Below, one piece after another: positions 37,851-47,900 of a DNA stretch of 64,000 bases. Made by a program: the position numbers and the translations under genes. Where the stretch lies: NCBI RefSeq assembly GCF_900141765.1, contig NZ_FSRK01000001.1:124001-188000 (forward strand), given 5' to 3'. The DNA is from Epilithonimonas zeae. Its GTDB lineage: Bacteria; Bacteroidota; Bacteroidia; Flavobacteriales; Weeksellaceae. The notes under the pieces are model-generated. The model was not told the DNA's origin and searched no databases. It saw only the letters and a program-made list of their open reading frames with translations. Every line of letters begins with the position of its first letter. The first letter of the stretch is position 1.

Positions 37851-38966
37851 ATGCTAAAGAAAACGGCAATTTTATTTTACAGTTTATTAATGTTTGCAAC
37901 TGCTTTTGCTCAGCACGAAAATGTTGAAAACCAACACGGTAAGCCTGTAACTGAAACTCCTGAGCTTTCTGGAAAAGAAGAGAGAAGAAAGGAAGTTAAA
38001 GAGTTCGTAGACCACCATATTTTGGATGCTCACGATGTTGCCCTGATGGTGAAAGATGGTCATCATATTGGTTTTCCTTTGCCGGTTATTATTTATGATG
38101 AAGGATTTCATTTCTTTATGAGTAATACAGAAGGCGTAGATGGGCACGAGTTTATCCACGGTTCTCCGGTAGAAAGTAATGGTAAATTTTATACACTTAG
38201 CCACGAAAAAATCTACAGAACAGATTCTAAGGGGACTTTAACATTAGATAAAGATCACCACCCAACTGAAAAGAGAGTTTTAGATTTATCTATCACGAAA
38301 AGTGTTTTGGTTATTTTCTTAGTTGCTATTTTTATGATTGTGCTTTTCGGAGGAATGGCAAGATCTTATAAAAAATCTCTTGTTCCTTCTGGTGCTGCAA
38401 AATTCCTTGAACCACTTGTCATTTTTGTAAGAGATGATATTGCAATTCCAAACATTGGACATAAGTATAAGAGGTTTATGGGTTATCTACTGACTGTATT
38501 CTTTTTTATCTTGTTTCTGAATGTTTTAGGTTTGATGCCTTTTGGGATCAATGTTACGGGTAATATTGCGATTACATTTTGTTTAGCAATTGTAACTTAC
38601 TTGATTACAACTTTCTCAGGCTCAAAAGATTATTGGAAACATATTTTTTGGATGCCGGGTGTTCCAGTTCCTATGAAGTTTATTATGATGCCAATAGAAA
38701 TATTGGGGACATTGACAAAACCATTTGCTTTGATGATTCGTCTTTTTGCAAATATGACAGCAGGTCACATCGTTGTAATGACTTTGATTGGTTCAATTTA
38801 CATTTTCGAAAATTGGATTGCAGGAGTTGCTTTCCCGTTCTTGACATTCGTAATTTATTTATTAGAAGTATTAGTAGCGTTCCTTCAAGCTTACGTATTC
38901 ACAATGCTTTCAGCTTTGTTTATCGGTATGGCAGTTGAAGAGCACGAGCATGAACATGCTCATTAA
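37851..38966 (+). CDS. atpB: ATP synthase Fo subunit a, with signal peptide and long N-terminal extension
   Basis: Forms the proton half-channels beside the c-ring. At 371 residues it is ~100 longer than E. coli subunit a. It begins with a cleavable-looking signal peptide (1-21, ending AFAQ) and a ~120-residue His/charge-rich periplasmic segment. The membrane part begins near residue 147. The essential Arg lies in MIRLFANMTAGH. A His/Glu-rich tail closes the protein. The extension is seen in other Bacteroidota; its role is unknown to me. Confidence 0.96.
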   Translation: MLKKTAILFYSLLMFATAFAQHENVENQHGKPVTETPELSGKEERRKEVKEFVDHHILDAHDVALMVKDGHHIGFPLPVIIYDEGFHFFMSNTEGVDGHEFIHGSPVESNGKFYTLSHEKIYRTDSKGTLTLDKDHHPTEKRVLDLSITKSVLVIFLVAIFMIVLFGGMARSYKKSLVPSGAAKFLEPLVIFVRDDIAIPNIGHKYKRFMGYLLTVFFFILFLNVLGLMPFGINVTGNIAITFCLAIVTYLITTFSGSKDYWKHIFWMPGVPVPMKFIMMPIEILGTLTKPFALMIRLFANMTAGHIVVMTLIGSIYIFENWIAGVAFPFLTFVIYLLEVLVAFLQAYVFTMLSALFIGMAVEEHEHEHAH

Positions 38967-39001
38967 TTAAAAGTATAAAACAATTTTTTAAATTATATAT
39001 T

Positions 39002-39193
39002 ATGGAAATTCCTAAAATTATTGGTAGCGGACTTATCGTTATTGGTGTAGGTATCGGTCTTGGAAAAATTGGTGCTGCTGCTCTTGAAGCAATCGCTAGA
39101 CAACCAGAGCAATCTGGAAAAATCCAAACTGCTATGCTTATTGCTGCTGCATTGGTAGAAGGTGTTGCTTTCGCTGCGTTATTCGCATCATAA
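39002..39193 (+). CDS. atpE: ATP synthase Fo subunit c
   Basis: The rotor ring subunit. The 63-residue hairpin of two helices has the polar loop ARQPEQSGK and the ion-carrying carboxylate E53 in ALVEGVAF. No sodium-type ligand set is evident, so proton coupling is likely (inference). It is followed by a strong stem-loop before atpF. Confidence 0.97.
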   Translation: MEIPKIIGSGLIVIGVGIGLGKIGAAALEAIARQPEQSGKIQTAMLIAAALVEGVAFAALFAS

Positions 39194-39208
39194 GCCAAAC
39201 AAAATTCA

Positions 39209-39243
39209 AAACATTGTTGCAGCGGTTGGCTGCAGCAATGTTT
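39209..39243 (+). promoter_or_regulatory. Strong stem-loop between atpE and atpF
   Basis: AAACATTGTTGCAGC (39209-39223) pairs with GCTGCAGCAATGTTT (39229-39243): 15 bp with one G-T wobble and a 5-nt loop. There is no T-run after it, so it is more likely an RNA-stabilising, processing or partial-attenuation structure than a full terminator. Confidence 0.7.
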
Positions 39244-39279
39244 AATTTAAAAATTTATAAAAATTAATCTCACTATATA

Positions 39280-39777
39280 ATGGAATTACTTCATCAGTTT
39301 TCATCAGGATTATTTATCATTCAGTCCATCATTTTCTTAGTATTACTTTTTGTATTAGGAAAGTTTGCGTGGAAACCAATTCTAAAATCTATCGACGAGA
39401 GAGAAACTTCAATCATCGATGCTCTTAACCAAGCTAAATTGGCTAAACAAGAAATGGCACAGTTGAAAGAAGATAACGAAAGAATTCTTCGTGAAGCTAG
39501 AGCTGAAAGAGATGGTATCTTGAAAGAAGCTAGAGATATGAAAGATAAAATCGTAAATCAAGCTAAAGACAGTGCTAAAGTGGAAGGTGAAAAAATGATT
39601 GAAGCAGCTAGACAATCTATCCAAACGGAAAAGAATGCGGCTATGGCTGATATCAAAAACCAAATCGGTACTTTGTCTGTGAACATCGCTGAAAATATTC
39701 TTAGAGAGAAATTGAACAACGATGGCGCACACAACGCTTTGGTAGAAAATATTCTTAACAAATCTAACCTTAACTAA
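39280..39777 (+). CDS. atpF: ATP synthase Fo subunit b
   Basis: The peripheral stalk. The 165 residues comprise one N-terminal membrane helix (about 10-28) and a long charged coiled coil (LKEDNERILREARAERDGI), the usual form and length. It lies between atpE and atpH. Confidence 0.96.
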   Translation: MELLHQFSSGLFIIQSIIFLVLLFVLGKFAWKPILKSIDERETSIIDALNQAKLAKQEMAQLKEDNERILREARAERDGILKEARDMKDKIVNQAKDSAKVEGEKMIEAARQSIQTEKNAAMADIKNQIGTLSVNIAENILREKLNNDGAHNALVENILNKSNLN

Positions 39778-39782
39778 TCAGG

Positions 39783-40319
39783 ATGCTTACATCTAAAGTA
39801 GCTAAAAGATACGCACAAGGTTTACTGGATTTCACACAAGAGTCTGGTAATACAGAATCTGTTTTCGTAGAGATGAAGGATATTGTGAAAATAATGTCTC
39901 TGTCCAAAGAATTGAACACATTCTTCAACACGCCTATCATTGATGCAAGAAAGAAAGAAGCGATTGCTTTAGAAATTTTTAAAGATTTTTCTCCTGTTTC
40001 GAAGAATATCATCCGATTGGTTATCAAACAAGGTAGAGAATCTCAGCTTAAAAATATTGCTCAGGAATTCATCAATAAAGTAGAAGATATCAAAGGAACG
40101 CAACGTATTTCTTTGGTTACAGCTAGCAAATTGTCAGAGCAAAATATTCAAAAAATAATTGCTGATTCTAATATGGTAAATGTTTCTAACTATGATTTGG
40201 AAACGATTATCAAACCAGATATCTTGGGAGGTTATATCCTAAGAGTAGGTGACCAGCAAATCGATGCTTCAGTTAAAACCAAACTGAACAATATCAAAAA
40301 AGAATTTCAACTTAATTAA
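39783..40319 (+). CDS. atpH: ATP synthase F1 subunit delta
   Basis: Joins the stalk to the top of F1. The 178 residues start [14 protein letters not shown] and have the family's C-terminal [23 protein letters not shown]. It begins 5 nt after atpF. Confidence 0.96.
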   Translation: MLTSKVAKRYAQGLLDFTQESGNTESVFVEMKDIVKIMSLSKELNTFFNTPIIDARKKEAIALEIFKDFSPVSKNIIRLVIKQGRESQLKNIAQEFINKVEDIKGTQRISLVTASKLSEQNIQKIIADSNMVNVSNYDLETIIKPDILGGYILRVGDQQIDASVKTKLNNIKKEFQLN

Positions 40320-40336
40320 GAAAAAACAACCATATA

Positions 40337-41914
40337 ATGGCAGAAATAAATCCGGCAGAAGTATCAGCGATACTGAAGCAGCAATTAGCAAATTTCGATA
40401 CTCAATCTAACGTAGAAGAAGTTGGAACTGTACTTACAATCGGTGATGGTATCGCTCGTGTTTACGGTTTAGAAAATGTGCAGTACGGAGAATTGGTAAG
40501 ATTCGAAGCTGGAGTAGAAGGTATCGTTCTTAACCTTGAAGAAGACAACGTAGGTGTGGCTCTTCTTGGGGAATCCAAAATGGTAAGAGAAGGTGATACT
40601 GTAAAAAGAACTAACAGAATCTCTTCTATCAAAGTTGGTGAAGGAATGCTTGGTAGAGTTGTTGATACTCTAGGAAATCCAATCGATGGTAAAGGACCTA
40701 TCGGTGGTGAGCTTTACGAGATGCCTTTGGAAAGAAAAGCGCCGGGAGTTATCTTCCGTCAGCCGGTAACCGAGCCACTTCAGACTGGTATCGTTGCTAT
40801 CGATTCTATGATTCCGGTAGGAAGAGGACAAAGAGAGTTGATTATTGGTGACAGACAAACTGGTAAAACAGTTGTTGCTATCGACACGATCATCAATCAA
40901 AAAGAATTTTATGATGCTGGTCAGCCAGTATATTGTATATATGTTGCAATTGGACAAAAAGCTTCAACTGTAGCTCAAATCGTTAAAACGTTAGAAGACA
41001 AAGGTGCTTTGGCTTATACAGTTATCGTTGCAGCTAACGCTTCTGACCCAGTTCCAATGCAGGTTTACTCTGCAATGGCAGGTGCTTCTATCGGAGAATA
41101 CTTCAGAGATACTGGTCGTGCTGCTTTGATTGTTTATGATGATTTATCTAAACAAGCGGTTGCTTACCGTGAGCTTTCTCTTCTATTGAGAAGACCACCA
41201 GGACGTGAGGCTTACCCAGGAGACGTTTTCTACCTACACTCAAGATTGTTGGAAAGAGCAGCAAAAGTTATTGCTGATGATTCTATCGCAAAACAAATGA
41301 ACGATTTGCCAGAATCTTTGAAGCCAATCGTAAAAGGTGGTGGTTCATTAACAGCCCTTCCAATCATCGAAACTCAGGCTGGTGACGTTTCTGCATATAT
41401 CCCGACAAACGTTATCTCTATTACAGACGGACAGATTTTCTTGGAAACAGATTTGTTTAACTCAGGGGTTCGTCCGGCAATCAACGTTGGTATCTCTGTA
41501 TCGAGAGTTGGAGGTAACGCTCAGATCAAATCAATGAAAAAAGTTTCTGGAACTTTGAAATTAGACCAGGCTCAATATAAAGAATTGGAAGCGTTTGCTA
41601 AATTCGGTTCTGACTTAGATGCTGCTACATTGGCAGTAATCTCTAAAGGAGAAAGAAACGTGGAGCTTTTGAAGCAGCCAGTTAACTCTCCACTTCCGGT
41701 AGAAAATCAGGTAGCGATGATTTACGCAGGAACTGAGAATCTATTGAGAAATATCCCAATCAGAAAGGTAAAAGAATTCCAGGTAGAATATGTGGATTTC
41801 TTGAAAAACAAACATCCAGAAGTGATGGCAGCTCTTAAAGCCGGTAAAATTGATGACCAATTAACTGGAGTTTTGAAACAAGTTGCAACAGAACTTTCTG
41901 CGAAATACAACTAA
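40337..41914 (+). CDS. atpA: ATP synthase F1 subunit alpha
   Basis: The non-catalytic nucleotide-binding subunit of F1. The 525 residues contain the P-loop GDRQTGKT, the [20 protein letters not shown] stretch, and [14 protein letters not shown]. The length is normal. A 78-nt gap with a hairpin follows before atpG. Confidence 0.98.
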   Translation: MAEINPAEVSAILKQQLANFDTQSNVEEVGTVLTIGDGIARVYGLENVQYGELVRFEAGVEGIVLNLEEDNVGVALLGESKMVREGDTVKRTNRISSIKVGEGMLGRVVDTLGNPIDGKGPIGGELYEMPLERKAPGVIFRQPVTEPLQTGIVAIDSMIPVGRGQRELIIGDRQTGKTVVAIDTIINQKEFYDAGQPVYCIYVAIGQKASTVAQIVKTLEDKGALAYTVIVAANASDPVPMQVYSAMAGASIGEYFRDTGRAALIVYDDLSKQAVAYRELSLLLRRPPGREAYPGDVFYLHSRLLERAAKVIADDSIAKQMNDLPESLKPIVKGGGSLTALPIIETQAGDVSAYIPTNVISITDGQIFLETDLFNSGVRPAINVGISVSRVGGNAQIKSMKKVSGTLKLDQAQYKELEAFAKFGSDLDAATLAVISKGERNVELLKQPVNSPLPVENQVAMIYAGTENLLRNIPIRKVKEFQVEYVDFLKNKHPEVMAALKAGKIDDQLTGVLKQVATELSAKYN

Positions 41915-41968
41915 AAAAGTTCAATGTTCAAGGATTCAGAACGATTGTTTTGAAACCTTGAACTTTTT
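41914..41968 (+). promoter_or_regulatory. Hairpin in the atpA-atpG gap
   Basis: AAAAAGTTCAA (41914-41924) can pair with TTGAACTTTTT (41958-41968). The gap is built from degenerate TTCAA/TTGAA words. It may tune atpG expression, or it may be repeat debris. Confidence 0.45.
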
Positions 41969-41992
41969 AAACAATAATCTTTGAACTAAAGA

Positions 41993-42859
41993 ATGGCAAA
42001 CTTAAAAGAAATACGAGGCAGAATTTCATCTATATCTTCTACGATGCAGATTACAAGTGCTATGAAAATGGTTTCCGCTGCGAAACTGAAGAAAGCACAA
42101 GACGCAATCGTAATGCTGAGACCTTACTCAGAAAAACTTCAGGAGATTATAGAGAACGTAAGTGCTGCTTCTGATGCTGAGAATATCTCAGAATTCGCTA
42201 TAGAAAGAGAAGTTAAAAAAGTGCTTTTCATCACCGTGACTTCCAACAGAGGTTTGGCTGGAGCTTTCAACTCTTCTGTTATCAAAGAATTGAACACTCA
42301 GTTCTCTACTAACGAAAATGTAGAAGTAGAAGTTTTAACCATCGGTAAGAAAGCTTTTGATGCACTTAGAAAAAACAAAACTGTTTACGAAAACCACAGT
42401 TCTTTGTTTGACAACCTTTCTTTCGACCACGTTTCAAATATGACAAGTAAAGTGATGTCAGATTTCAAAGCTGGAAAGTTTGACAAAGTTTACGTTGTTT
42501 ATAACAAATTCATCAACGCTGCTACTCAGGAAGTAGTAACTGAGCAGGTTTTACCAATTGCAGTTTCTGTAGAGAAAACAAGCTCAGACGTTAATGTAGA
42601 TTACATCTTCGAACCAGGCAGACAAGAAATTTTGGAAACATTAATTCCAAAATCGATTAAAACTCAGATATTCAAAGCGGTGCTAGATTCCGTAGCGTCA
42701 GAACACGGTGCAAGGATGACAGCGATGCACAAGGCGACCGATAATGCAGAAGCACTTAGAAATGACCTTAAGATTTTCTATAACAAAGCAAGACAGGCAG
42801 CCATCACCAACGAAATATTAGAAATTGTTTCCGGAGCAGAAGCGCTTAAGAACAGTTAA
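41993..42859 (+). CDS. atpG: ATP synthase F1 subunit gamma
   Basis: The central rotor shaft. The 288 residues start NLKEIRGRISSI with the N-terminal coiled coil and end ARQAAITNEILEIVSGAEAL, both family signatures. It is the last gene of this operon; atpD and atpC (beta, epsilon) do not follow. Confidence 0.97.
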   Translation: MANLKEIRGRISSISSTMQITSAMKMVSAAKLKKAQDAIVMLRPYSEKLQEIIENVSAASDAENISEFAIEREVKKVLFITVTSNRGLAGAFNSSVIKELNTQFSTNENVEVEVLTIGKKAFDALRKNKTVYENHSSLFDNLSFDHVSNMTSKVMSDFKAGKFDKVYVVYNKFINAATQEVVTEQVLPIAVSVEKTSSDVNVDYIFEPGRQEILETLIPKSIKTQIFKAVLDSVASEHGARMTAMHKATDNAEALRNDLKIFYNKARQAAITNEILEIVSGAEALKNS

Positions 42860-42891
42860 TTAAAGATAAGTTAAAGTTAGTAGTTAGTTAT

Positions 42892-42930
42892 AAAAAGCAT
42901 TGGAGGTCAAACTTCAGTGCTTTTTATTAT
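42892..42930 (+). terminator. Intrinsic terminator of the atp operon
   Basis: AAAAAGCATTG (42892-42902) pairs with CAGTGCTTTTT (42915-42925) with one wobble and a T-rich end. Confidence 0.75.
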
Positions 42931-43013
42931 TTTGGGCAGCTTTTCCGCCTTCCGCTCCCAATCTTTTCACTCCACTTCGTTGCGTAAAAAGGATTTCCGC
43001 TCAAGTCGGGCTG
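42931..43013. repeat. Dispersed intergenic repeat, copy B
   Basis: An 83-nt element directly after the atp terminator, in the 399-nt gap before 43259. The right arm (42986-43013) is identical over 28 nt to that of copy A. The left arm (42931-42967) differs only by a short AA/T change. The middle is 18 nt and unlike copy A. No plausible gene lies in the gap. Confidence 0.85.
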
Positions 43014-43068
43014 TAGCTTCGCCAAATATAACCAGTCCACCTTTTATCAACTTTACAAAAAAAAGAGA

Positions 43069-43133
43069 CGAAGTTTCGGTATATTGGTAGAAAATAATTC
43101 ATTTAGTGAGGGGCGAAGCTCCGAAATATTGGT
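43069..43133. repeat. Pair of 20-nt direct repeats
   Basis: CGAAGTTTCGGTATATTGGT (43069-43088) and CGAAGCTCCGAAATATTGGT (43114-43133) match at 16 of 20 positions, 45 nt apart start to start. GGCGAAGCT (43112-43120) can also pair with AGCTTCGCC at 43015-43023 next to copy B, so the repeats may belong to a larger element. Confidence 0.55.
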
Positions 43134-43223
43134 TTTAAATCAATGTTTTATCACCAAAATCATATTTTTTCCAACTTCTATACCCCAACTTCTAATATCT
43201 AAATCGAAGTTAAAAAAAATATA

Positions 43224-43231
43224 TATCTTTG
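43224..43231 (+). promoter_or_regulatory. -7 promoter box TATCTTTG
   Basis: Exact TAnnTTTG match, 27 nt before the ATG at 43259. Confidence 0.5.
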
Positions 43232-43258
43232 TACAGATTGTATATATAACAACATTAA

Positions 43259-44614
43259 ATGGACCCCGATAGTTTAGTCAAACTTCTCATTGCATTATTT
43301 TTAGTTCTTCTAAATGGCTTTTTCGTAGCCGCCGAATTCTCAATTGTTAAAGTACGTTATTCCCAAATCCAGCTAAAAGCTGCTGAAGGAAATGCCGTAG
43401 CAAAACAAGCCGAAAACATTATCAAAAACTTAGATGCTTATCTTTCAGCGACTCAGCTGGGGATTACGCTAGCTTCCCTTGCTTTGGGTTGGGTAGGAGA
43501 GAGCGCTCTGCATCACATTATAGAGTCTATTTTCCATTCATTGAATATCGAGTTGGCTCAAGCTACGGTTACAACTATTTCGGTTGTTTGTAGCTTCTTA
43601 TTGATTACAGTGATGCACATTGTATTCGGAGAATTGGTTCCGAAATCGATTGCGATTAGAAAATCAGAGTCGACAACACTTTTCATTGCTTATCCTTTGC
43701 ATTGGTTTTATAACATCTTCAGACCCTTCATTTGGTTGATGAACTCATTATCCAATGCTTTCCTGAAATTAATCAAAATATTTCCAGCCTCGGAACACGA
43801 TATTCACTCGACGGAGGAATTACAATTATTGGTAAAACAATCTGCTGACAGTGGCGAAATCGAAGAAGAGAATTACGAAATCATAAAAAATGCATTCGAT
43901 TTTACGGATCATAATGCAAAACAGATTATGATTACGAGGCAGAATATTTCTTCTATCGATATTCAGGATGACCCAGAAGATATTATCAACCAGATTATGG
44001 AAAGCGGTTATTCGCGTATTCCGGTTTACGAAGGCTCGATTGATAACATCATCGGGATTTTTTACACCAAAGAAATCATCAGAGAATATATCAAGAGTAA
44101 AGGTCAGGTTTCTGAAGAGAGTCTGAGAGGATTTATGCGAGAAGCATTCTTTGTGGTTGGAAGTAAGAAGATTTCTGATTTGCTTAAGGTTTTCCAATTC
44201 AAGAAACAGCATTTGGCAATTGTTATTGATGAGTTTGGAGGAACGGAAGGAATCATTACGCTTGAAGATATCTTAGAAGAATTGGTTGGAGAAATCCAGG
44301 ATGAGGAAGATGAGGAAGAAAAAATTGTAGATAAAGTTGGTGAAAATATCTATTGGATAAAAGCGACTCAGCCTTTGGATGAGATTAATGAGAAATTACC
44401 AAGAAAAATTCCGCTTTCTGAAGAAGGAGAATATAATACGTTAGCAGGTTTTATTTTGAACGAATTACAGGATATCCCGGAAGAGAATCAGGAATTCGAT
44501 TATGAAAATTATCATTTCAAGATTCTTAAAATGCAGAATAAAAGTGTGGAGTTGGTAGAACTTCTTTACAACAAACCTTTCGTAGAAGATTTGACAGACG
44601 AAATTATTGAATAA
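43259..44614 (+). CDS. CNNM/CBS/CorC_HlyC-domain membrane protein (hemolysin-family)
   Basis: A 451-residue inner-membrane protein. An N-terminal DUF21/CNNM region (about 1-200) has a long first helix and NGFFVAAEFSIVKVR, typical of the family, and ATQLGITLASLALGWVGE. Two CBS domains follow (about 210-330; RIPVYEGSIDNIIGI and LAIVIDEFGGTEGIITLEDILEELVGEI). A CorC_HlyC transporter-associated domain ends the protein. Relatives take part in Mg/Co handling; the hemolysin label is historical. It lies 8 nt before clpS. Confidence 0.93.
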   Translation: MDPDSLVKLLIALFLVLLNGFFVAAEFSIVKVRYSQIQLKAAEGNAVAKQAENIIKNLDAYLSATQLGITLASLALGWVGESALHHIIESIFHSLNIELAQATVTTISVVCSFLLITVMHIVFGELVPKSIAIRKSESTTLFIAYPLHWFYNIFRPFIWLMNSLSNAFLKLIKIFPASEHDIHSTEELQLLVKQSADSGEIEEENYEIIKNAFDFTDHNAKQIMITRQNISSIDIQDDPEDIINQIMESGYSRIPVYEGSIDNIIGIFYTKEIIREYIKSKGQVSEESLRGFMREAFFVVGSKKISDLLKVFQFKKQHLAIVIDEFGGTEGIITLEDILEELVGEIQDEEDEEEKIVDKVGENIYWIKATQPLDEINEKLPRKIPLSEEGEYNTLAGFILNELQDIPEENQEFDYENYHFKILKMQNKSVELVELLYNKPFVEDLTDEIIE

Positions 44615-44622
44615 TCAGCCTT

Positions 44623-44925
44623 ATGAAAATCTACAATAATAAATCTTACGATGAGCCAAAACGCCAGTACGAAGAAGAAGTATTGGTAATGGAGCTTGAA
44701 GACGAAGTTTACAAACTCGTGGTTTACAATGATGATGTCAACACTTTCGATTTCGTCATTATGTGCCTGATTGATATTTGCGAACACACACCAGAACAAG
44801 CGGAACAATGTACATTGCTCATCCATTACAAAGGAAAATGTACCGTAAAAACAGGCGCTCTTGAAAAACTGAAACCGATGCACCAGGCACTACTTGACAA
44901 AGGTTTAAGTTCGGAAATAGTATAA
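44623..44925 (+). CDS. clpS: ClpS-like adaptor of the Clp protease
   Basis: Delivers N-degron substrates to ClpAP-type proteases. The 100 residues contain the family core: LVVYNDDVNTFDFVI, then EHTPEQAEQCTLLIHYKGKC. The N-terminal ~20 residues are variable. It follows the CorC-type gene by 8 nt and ends at an intrinsic terminator. No clpA is nearby. Confidence 0.92.
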   Translation: MKIYNNKSYDEPKRQYEEEVLVMELEDEVYKLVVYNDDVNTFDFVIMCLIDICEHTPEQAEQCTLLIHYKGKCTVKTGALEKLKPMHQALLDKGLSSEIV

Positions 44926-44928
44926 ATT

Positions 44929-44960
44929 AAAAAGATTACAGAATTTGTAATCTTTTTTTT
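44929..44960. terminator. Intrinsic terminator between clpS and the converging DnaE2-like gene
   Basis: AAAAAGATTACA (from 44929) pairs with TGTAATCTTTTT (from 44946), ending in a T-run. The A/T symmetry means it could serve both strands. Confidence 0.8.
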
Positions 44961-44963
44961 GTT

Positions 44964-47900
44964 TTACTTGAATTTTTGTCTTGGCAAACCAATCTCGTGC
45001 GCTTGTGGATAAGGCTTTCTGGATGTCATACTTATATCTTCTTTCATTTGTTTATGAATATGATACTGTCTATCCTCATCATACTCATACCTCGGATCTG
45101 GAATCATCGGCATTTTGGACATTTTGTGAATCGTGATGGTCGGAAAATGATAATCTACTTCCACGGTTCCTAACAAAAGATAACAACCGCCTCCCTGAAA
45201 ATCATATTGTTTGAGACTGTCCGGAAAATGGGCGGTATCAAAATAATCGCCATTTACGTCGATCCAAGTTCCGAAAAACATTGCACCTCTTTTTGTGGGA
45301 ACGTGTTTTCTGGATATCAAATAAGCCAGCATTTTTACTTCTTGTTTATGGAATTTCAGTAAGTCTTTTACGAAAACAGAACCTCTGTATTTGGTTTTTA
45401 GCAAATCAAACGGACTGGATGAAATAGGAAAGCCGATAATCTCTAATTCATCAAAAGCATCTTCAAATGCTTCTCTTTTCAGTTCAGGAAGTTCAAATCG
45501 TTTGGCTGGTTCTTCAAAAAGTGTAATGTTTCTATTTTCTGTTTTGAAATTGAATAATAGCAATCTAGCTTCCACCAAAAGTTCATTTTTCTGTTTACCC
45601 GTAAATCTGAATGCACCTATGAAAATCAAAATCTGAATGGTCTCAATACCAACCGGAATACGTTTGATGAAATTTTCCAGAGATGTGTAATTACCGTTTT
45701 TATCCCGTTCTTCAGAGATGCTTTGTGCTATTTTAGACTCCAGTGATTGCAGAACCAGAAAGCCTAAATAAATTTCTTTTTCTATAAGTCTCGTCTTATA
45801 TTCGCTGTTATTGACGCAAGGGTTTTGAACTTTAGCGCCAGACATTCTTGCTTCGTGGATATAAACTTCTGTTCGATAAAAACCACCTTGATTATTGATG
45901 ACAGAAACCATAAACTCCAAAGGATAATAGACCTTTAAATACAAACTCTGATAACTTTCTACCGCATAAGAAGCCGAATGTGCTTTGCAAAAAGAATAAC
46001 CTGCGAAAGATTCAATTTGACGGAAAGCCTCTGCAGTCATTTGCTCAGAATGTCCTTGCTCTTTACATTTTTCAAAAAAATTGGCTTTAACCTCGATTAA
46101 TTTCTGAATTGAACGTTCTTTTCCACTCATTGCTCTTCTTAGAATATCACCATCGGCATGATCAAGACCTCCAAAATATTGAGCAATCTTGATAACATCT
46201 TCCTGATAAACCATAATACCATAGGTTTCTTTTAGGTTTTCCTCAAACACGGGATGAAAATATTCGAACTGATCAGGATGATTGTGCCGGTAAATATATT
46301 CGCGCATCATTCCACTTTGTGCAACACCAGGTCTGATAATAGAGGAAGCAGCTACCAAAATCTTGTAATTATCACATTGAAGTCTTCTCAAAAGCCCTCG
46401 CATAGCAGGACTTTCTATATAAAAGCAACCGATGGTATTTCCAATAGCCAGATATTGATTACAAACGGATTCATCTTTTGAAATGGAAGTGTCCCGAATA
46501 TCGACCTGAATGCCACGATTCTTTTTGATAAGTTCAACTGTTTCATTAATCGTTCCCAAGCCTCGCTGAGAAAGAATGTCAAATTTTTCAAGACCGATAT
46601 CTTCCGCCACATTCATATCAAATTGGGCAATCGGGAAACCTTTTGGGGGCATTTCCAAAGCCGTATAATTGGTAATAGGTTCCTCGGAAATCAAAATTCC
46701 ACAAGCGTGCATACTTCTTTGATTCGGAAATTTTTCAAGTAATTTTCCGTACTTATGAACTAATTTTACTACAGAATTCACTTCATGGGTTTCCATAGAT
46801 TGGGTGGCAAGATCGTCCAATTCTTCTTTAGGCAAGCCAAAAGCTTTTCCTATTTCTCTAAAAATCGATCGGTATTTGAACTCTACATTGGTTCCGCAAA
46901 ACGCCACGCGGTCTTTTCCATAGGTATCAAAAATATATTGGATTATCATATCTCTGTTTTGCCAACTCCAATCGAGGTCAAAATCTGGCGGTGCAGTACG
47001 GTTAAGATTAAGAAAACGCTCAAAATAAAGATCCAGTTCTATGGGGCAGATATCTGTAATCCCAAGACAATAACTGACGATGGAATTTGCCCCACTTCCA
47101 CGCCCAACGTGCATAAAACCCATTTTGTTGCTGTATTGGACAATATCCCAGGTAATCAAAAAATAAGCTGAGAAATCAAGCTCATTAATTACTTTGATTT
47201 CTTTGTCAACTCTTTTCTTAGCAACATCGTTATCTGCGCCATATCGTTTCTCCAAACCTTCATAAGCCAGTTTGGTCAAGAGTTCAATATCTTGTTCTTT
47301 AGAACTCAGGAAATGCTTTTTGTTCTTATTCTCAGTACTTCCTTTTTCTTTATAAGTAAATTCAAAATTGCATTCCGTGAGAATTTTCTTTGTGTTATCA
47401 ATGATTTCAGGATAGCGCTCGAATGATTGTATTAAATTGATTTCGGGTTTGAAATATTCTGATTTTCTGCAAATATCATTTTCTGAAAGTTGAGAGACCA
47501 AAGTATTGCCATCAATCGCTCTCAGTATTTTGTGAAGATTATATTCCCTTTTTGTAGTGAAAGTAATAGATTGAAGGACAACCATTTTATTAATTCGATG
47601 TTTAAATTCAGGTCGAATCAATAAATTTATTTCCTCTTCACGTATGCCGATGAATTCATTTTTCTTTAATATTTCCGGAATATTTTCAATAGGATAAATC
47701 ACAAAAACTTGATTGAATTCCGGCGCTACTTCAGAAAGTTCAATGCCGTTACAATTATATTCAGTCAAAATTTTATTGACTTCTCCAATTCCGTTGAATT
47801 CCTTTGCAATAGTAATATAAAGCAATCGATTTTCTTTTCGGACTTCGATTCCTGCAATTGGTTTAATTCCACGATTATCACATTCTTTTTTGAAATCATA

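Noticed and set aside
43084..43272. A 62-codon open frame in the gap before the CorC-type gene
   Set aside because: It runs through the direct repeats and the promoter box and overlaps the true start at 43259.
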